Shown here in pieces: positions 60,073 through 64,000 of a stretch of DNA of 64,000 nt (the first letter of the stretch is position 1; each line of letters begins with the position of its first letter). The translations under genes and the position numbers were made by a program. The notes under the pieces were generated by a model that was given only the letters and a program-made list of their open reading frames with translations, searched no databases and had not been told where the DNA came from. Source of the stretch: Anderseniella sp963698275 (GTDB lineage Bacteria; Pseudomonadota; Alphaproteobacteria; Rhizobiales; Aestuariivirgaceae); the NCBI GenBank assembly GCA_963698275.1, contig CAVOQE010000001.1, positions 1,364,001 to 1,428,000 on the forward strand. Reading direction: 5' to 3'.

Positions 60073-61850
60073 TGGTTTTCAATCCATCCCGTCTCAGGCA
60101 GGAACCCGTCGAGCGAGGGTTGAGCAGGTCGCTTGACCTGGTTCCACCGTGCCAGCCATTGGCCGGGCGGATGGAACAACTGCAGCGCATAATGACCTTC
60201 CAGCAATAACCGGTCCAGGCCGCGAGCAGCGTCGTCAAAGGAAGACTTGTTCCGGACTGACAGAAGCTGCGTTATCATCCTGTCGATCGCCGGATCGTCT
60301 GCACCCATATAGTTGCGCGTACCTTCCTGGGTCCGGCCCTCACTTCCCCAGTAAAACGCCTGTTCGTTGCCTGGCGACAGGGAATTGGACCAGATAAACG
60401 GGATCATATCAAAGTCATAGGTCTGAAGACGCCGCTGGAATTGTGCTGAATCAACCTGGCGGATAGTCATGTCGACCCCGATGGTGCGCAACATGCGCTG
60501 CCATGCCAGCGCGATCCGCTCCTGAGGCCGGGTCGCCACCGTGATTTCGAATGCAAGTCCCTTGCCAGCGGAATCTTTCAGTCCTTCAGCGCCAGCTTTC
60601 CATCCGGCTTCATTGAGCAAATTCAGCGCCTTGCGGAGGTTTTTTCTGTCACGCCCTGAGCCGTCTGAGACCGGCAGGGAATACGTGCCGTCCAGGATGT
60701 CCGGGCGGATTTTCGCGCCGGCAAGTTTGAGCATTTCACGTTCGTTGTCACTGGCCGGGCGGCCTATGGCGCTGAGATCGGAGCCGAAGAAAAATCCTTG
60801 CGTGCGCTGCATCTTGTCATGAAACAGGTTCTTGTTGATCCATTCAAAATCGAAAGTCAGGATCAGTGCTTCGCGGACGCGCTTGTCTGCAAAAACCGCG
60901 CGGCGGGTATTGAATACCAGTGACCATGCCGGTTTGGGTAAACCGACCTTGACGGTTTCCAAAGTCACCGGCTGGTCTTCGACATCGGCATAACCAACTG
61001 CCCAGCGTGAGGCATCGCCTTCGGTTCGCAACATTGCCTCGCCTTTCTTGAAGGCTTCGAATGCACCTTGCGTATCGCGGTAATAGTCATATCGGATGGT
61101 GTCGTAATTGAATTTTCCGCGCGCACTGGGCAGGTCTCTTGCCCAGTAATCCGGGTTGCGGCGATAAATGACATGATCGCCGGCATCTATGGTGTCGAAG
61201 ACGTAGGGGCCCGAACCGACAAGCTTGTCCAGGGTGGTTTTCTCGAAGTCGCGTTTCTCGAACACGTGCTTTGGCAGCACCGGCATCAGTCCGAGAATGA
61301 GCACCAGTTCACGATCACCCGGTTCCAGCTTCATCCGGACGGTCATGGCGTCGGGTGTCTCGATGGACGTCACCTTTGCATAGTAGGTGCGATGATTGGG
61401 ACGTCCATTGTCGCGCAATGTCTCAAGTGAATAGACAATGTCGTCTGCCTGGACCGGTTCACCATCGGAAAACCTGGCTTTCGGGTTTATCCGGAAGGTG
61501 ACCTCGGTGCGCTCCGCATTGACGTCAATGGTCTCGGCGATATGGCCGTAAAGGGTGAACGGTTCGGCGCGTGAGCGTGCCAGCAGGCTTTCAAATACCA
61601 GGTCGCGTGGTCCGGCGACGGCCTGGCCTGTGATAATAAACGGATTGACGCTGTCAAAGCTTCCGGTTCGGGCTATGCGCAGAGCACCGCCTTTGGGAGC
61701 GTCCGGATTGACATAGGGAAAATGTGTGTAGTCAGCCGGCAGCGCCGGTTCACCAAGCATGGCGATGGCGTGCCTGGGTTCAGCATGTACCGGTGCTGAC
61801 AGGGCCAACCAAACCATGCCCGCAGACAGCAATCTGAGCATCATGTTCAT
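60069..61850 (-). CDS. YejA-like family 5 ABC peptide-binding protein
   Basis: The product has 593 residues. A signal peptide (about 1-23, V-H-A) is followed by F-P-Y-V-N-P-D-A-P-K-G-G and D-S-V-N-P-F, then F-S-D-G-E-P-V-Q-A-D-D-I-V-Y-S. This is the YejA pattern of oligopeptide/microcin C-type binding proteins. No yejBEF permease or ATPase is present. It overlaps the acyl-CoA ligase, an unusual pairing. Confidence 0.8.
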   Translation of the reverse strand: MNMMLRLLSAGMVWLALSAPVHAEPRHAIAMLGEPALPADYTHFPYVNPDAPKGGALRIARTGSFDSVNPFIITGQAVAGPRDLVFESLLARSRAEPFTLYGHIAETIDVNAERTEVTFRINPKARFSDGEPVQADDIVYSLETLRDNGRPNHRTYYAKVTSIETPDAMTVRMKLEPGDRELVLILGLMPVLPKHVFEKRDFEKTTLDKLVGSGPYVFDTIDAGDHVIYRRNPDYWARDLPSARGKFNYDTIRYDYYRDTQGAFEAFKKGEAMLRTEGDASRWAVGYADVEDQPVTLETVKVGLPKPAWSLVFNTRRAVFADKRVREALILTFDFEWINKNLFHDKMQRTQGFFFGSDLSAIGRPASDNEREMLKLAGAKIRPDILDGTYSLPVSDGSGRDRKNLRKALNLLNEAGWKAGAEGLKDSAGKGLAFEITVATRPQERIALAWQRMLRTIGVDMTIRQVDSAQFQRRLQTYDFDMIPFIWSNSLSPGNEQAFYWGSEGRTQEGTRNYMGADDPAIDRMITQLLSVRNKSSFDDAARGLDRLLLEGHYALQLFHPPGQWLARWNQVKRPAQPSLDGFLPETGWIENQ

Positions 61851-61959
61851 GAGGATAATCTAGATCGGATTCGCGGCAAAAAGCGACAGAAACCGTGATG
61901 ATTTACTCCGGCGGGAACGGCATAGAGCAGCCTTGTTGTGCGCCTGAACCAGGGTTGCT

Positions 61960-62301
61960 TCAGTGGGTCGCACTGTCGCGCGGCAGGTAGGTGTGCTGCT
62001 CGGGATCATAAGTTTCAAAAAACTCGGGGATCTGCGGATGGCGGACCGGATCACCTGTATCGTCGGCCAGCAGGTTTTGTTCCGACACATAGGCTATGTA
62101 TTCGGTCTCTTCATTCTCGGCCAGCAAGTGATAAAATGGCTGATCCTTCGACGGCCGGGTTTCTTCGGGGATTGAATCCCACCACTCTTCTGTATTGGCA
62201 AAAGTGGGATCTACATCGAAAATGACACCGCGAAACGGGAACAGGCGATGCTTTACCACCTGTCCAATGCCGAATCGTGCCTGTCTGTTAATCGCGATCA
62301 T
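61960..62301 (-). CDS. hspQ: Heat shock protein HspQ (YccV family)
   Basis: The product has 113 residues. F-G-I-G-Q-V-V-K-H-R-x-F-P-F-R-G-V-I-F-D-V-D-P-x-F and P-F-Y-H-L-L-A-E-N are the family signatures. HspQ binds hemimethylated DNA and also acts as a Lon adaptor in E. coli, so it may link to the Lon-type protease at 15092. Confidence 0.9.
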   Translation of the reverse strand: MIAINRQARFGIGQVVKHRLFPFRGVIFDVDPTFANTEEWWDSIPEETRPSKDQPFYHLLAENEETEYIAYVSEQNLLADDTGDPVRHPQIPEFFETYDPEQHTYLPRDSATH

Positions 62302-62382
62302 GACCTATAAATGCACCCAATTGCGGTTTGTTTCAAGCGCGCTTGCAAAAATTAAGTTGATAGTTGCTGAACGGCGCGCCGA

Positions 62383-63438
62383 TCATAAACCATAAATTTC
62401 CGCCATGTCCGGCTCTTTGGCGGCCACCAGCCGGGCAAGATCAGCGATGACACGAGCCTGTTTCCAGGTTGCATCATCCTGCATCTTGCCATCGATCATG
62501 ACAGCGCCTGTGCCGTCGGGCATGGCTTCCAGTATCCTGAGTGCAAACTTCACTTCTGCCGGATCAGGTGAGAAAACCTGCTTGGCGATTTCCACCTGGG
62601 AAGGGTGCAGTGACCATGCGCCGAGGCAGCCTTGCAGGAAGGCATTGCGGAATTGTGCTTCACATGCATCAGGGTCTGAAAAATCGCCAAACGGGCCATA
62701 AAATGCCTTGATGCCGTTGGCTGCACAGGCATCGACCATCTTGCCGACGGTATAGTGCCACAGATCCTGCTGGTAGAACGGGCGGGCTGAACTGTCCCGG
62801 GCACCATTGCCGGCACCGTCAGCCAGGACACCGTAGTGGGGATGCCCGCCACCGACGCGGGTGGTCTTCATGCCGCGTGAAGCCGCCAGATCAGCCGGGC
62901 CCAGTGACATGCCGTGCATGCGCGGACTGGCTGCAGCGATCTCTTCGACATTCTTTACGCCTTGCGCGGTTTCCAGAATGGCGTGGATCATGATCGGCCG
63001 GGTGATACCGGCGCGGGCCTCCAACTGTGCGAGCAACTGGTCCAGATAATGGATGTCCCAGGCTCCCTCGACCTTCGGCAACATCATCACATCCAGCTTG
63101 TTTCCGGCCTCAAGTACAATCCGGGTGATGTCATCGAGTGCCCATGGGCTGTTCAGGCAGTTGATGCGGGTCCACAAGCCGGTCGTACCGTAGTCATGCG
63201 CCAGCGCCATTTCGATAAAACCGTCGCGGGCGGCGATCTTGTCATCAGCGGGAATGGCATCTTCGAGATTTCCCAAAATGACATCGACTTGCGGGATCAG
63301 ACCGGCCACCTTGTTGCGCATCTTTTCGATCTGCGGCGGCAGGAAGTGGATCATCCGTTCAATTTTGACAGGCAGCTCGCGCATTGGGTCAGGAGCACCG
63401 ATGGCAAGCGGTTTATAAAATTGCGATGGAAGTTTCAT
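62383..63438 (-). CDS. CitE/HpcH-family CoA ester lyase (malyl-/citramalyl-CoA lyase-like)
   Basis: The product has 351 residues from ATG 63438 (ATG 63453 adds five residues). G-N-L-E-D-A-I-P-A-D-D-K is the family's metal and phosphate region, I-L-E-T-A-Q-G-V and S-L-G-P-A-D-L-A-A-S-R follow, and P-F-G-D-F-S-D-P-D with L-H-P-S-Q-V closes the core. Such enzymes cleave malyl-CoA, methylmalyl-CoA or citramalyl-CoA to acetyl- or propionyl-CoA and a keto acid. Divergent from the CoA-transferase. Confidence 0.82.
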   Translation of the reverse strand: MKLPSQFYKPLAIGAPDPMRELPVKIERMIHFLPPQIEKMRNKVAGLIPQVDVILGNLEDAIPADDKIAARDGFIEMALAHDYGTTGLWTRINCLNSPWALDDITRIVLEAGNKLDVMMLPKVEGAWDIHYLDQLLAQLEARAGITRPIMIHAILETAQGVKNVEEIAAASPRMHGMSLGPADLAASRGMKTTRVGGGHPHYGVLADGAGNGARDSSARPFYQQDLWHYTVGKMVDACAANGIKAFYGPFGDFSDPDACEAQFRNAFLQGCLGAWSLHPSQVEIAKQVFSPDPAEVKFALRILEAMPDGTGAVMIDGKMQDDATWKQARVIADLARLVAAKEPDMAEIYGL

Positions 63439-63626
63439 GATACCTGCTGTCATTCAGGCCATTGGCGGGCCTGTTTGAAAATTGTTGCGATGCACAAATT
63501 GTTTAGGGCAGCTTCCGCTGCTCCACAATGGCTTATTTAAATTTTGCAATCGGCGTGTTGCACACGGTGGGTTTGGCCGCTACACGAATACAGTAATTTG
63601 GGTTTCCGGGTCAGCATTTAAATATC

Positions 63627-64000
63627 ATGACAGGCACATCAGCATCCGCACAGCCATTGAGCGGGATCAAGGTTCTCGACTTTTCGACTCTGTTGCCAGG
63701 GCCCATGGCGACACTGTTTCTGGTCGAGGCCGGTGCGCAGGTCATCAAGATCGAACGCCCGGGTGATGGCGAGGAAATGCGGTCCTATGAACCGAAATGG
63801 GGCAGGGACCCGGCCAGCTTTGCCATGCTCAACCGGGGGAAACAGTCGCTGGCGCTGGATCTGAAGTCGGAGCGGCAGCTTGAGTTTCTTCTGCCGCTGA
63901 TCCGCGAAGCAGACATTGTGGTCGAGCAGTTTCGTCCCGGTGTGATGGATCGCCTGGGGCTGGGCTATGATGCCATGGCACTGGTCAATCCCGGGATCAT
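63627..64000 (+). CDS. Class III (CaiB/BaiF) CoA-transferase, 3'-partial
   Basis: The window ends within the gene. Residues 1-124 show G-I-K-V-L-D-F-S-T-L-L-P-G-P, then G-A-Q-V-I-K-I-E-R-P-G-D-G and N-R-G-K-Q-S-L-A-L-D-L-K, the CaiB N-terminus. The catalytic Asp lies beyond the window. Divergent from the CitE-like lyase, so a paired itaconate, mesaconate or citramalate pathway is possible. Confidence 0.85.
   Translation, partial: MTGTSASAQPLSGIKVLDFSTLLPGPMATLFLVEAGAQVIKIERPGDGEEMRSYEPKWGRDPASFAMLNRGKQSLALDLKSERQLEFLLPLIREADIVVEQFRPGVMDRLGLGYDAMALVNPGI

Overview
The window reads as a chromosome segment of an alphaproteobacterium, most likely Rhizobiales/Hyphomicrobiales-like. The reasons are the order glmU-glmS ... 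DUF502 ... recG | sdhE-mfd, an FnrL-type regulator with a C14/C17/C25 cluster, a class I PHA synthase, a possible Irr-type iron box, and many TAXI/TctC-type binding proteins. No tRNA, rRNA, CRISPR array or intact transposase was seen.

Region 1 (1-28.6 kb) looks like a low-oxygen and stress-survival island. It opens with a glutaredoxin-CcdA/DsbD-like membrane protein and an FNR-family regulator. It continues with a hemerythrin-like protein, an Arg-rich secreted protein, a MacAB-type exporter whose ATPase gene carries a frameshift, two ZIP metal transporters, universal stress proteins, a helix-hairpin-helix protein, a fusion of protein-isoaspartate methyltransferase to an erythromycin-esterase-like domain, a Lon-type protease coupled to a double Usp protein, and PHA synthase. 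It ends with a complete nine-gene N-ATPase operon (atpDCQRBEFAG). Three perfect FNR boxes (TTGAY-N4-RTCAA) and several one-mismatch sites lie in the gaps between these genes, so the regulator at 1276-2019 may control much of the island.

Region 2 (28.7-38.6 kb) holds an AmpG-like permease, a decayed PAS/EAL signalling gene, and a cluster of five exported proteins. Three of the five are solute-binding proteins (LysM+SBP3, TctC, TAXI), and no permease lies nearby. Three members of the cluster (the membrane-anchored protein, the small periplasmic protein and the TAXI protein) share a C-terminal tandem motif F-x2-F-x2-[W/Y]. This is the most likely undescribed system in the window. An isochorismatase-type hydrolase and a small secreted protein follow.

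Region 3 (38.8-44.8 kb) carries a serine/aspartate-glyoxylate-type aminotransferase, a GMC oxidoreductase, and a ferric-iron ABC binding protein plus fused permease without an adjacent ATPase. A palindrome resembling an Irr box precedes the iron genes.

Region 4 (45.4-57.8 kb) is housekeeping: glmU-glmS (UDP-GlcNAc synthesis), a TPR-SPOR protein, YbaN, a DUF502 protein, recG, sdhE and mfd. A 271-bp element with terminal inverted repeats and internal hairpins, resembling a MITE, sits between recG and sdhE.

Region 5 (57.8-64 kb) has an overlapping minus-strand operon (YejA-like binding protein, acyl-CoA ligase, FrnE-like DsbA protein), hspQ, a CitE/malyl-CoA-lyase-like gene, and the start of a divergent class III CoA-transferase that runs off the window.
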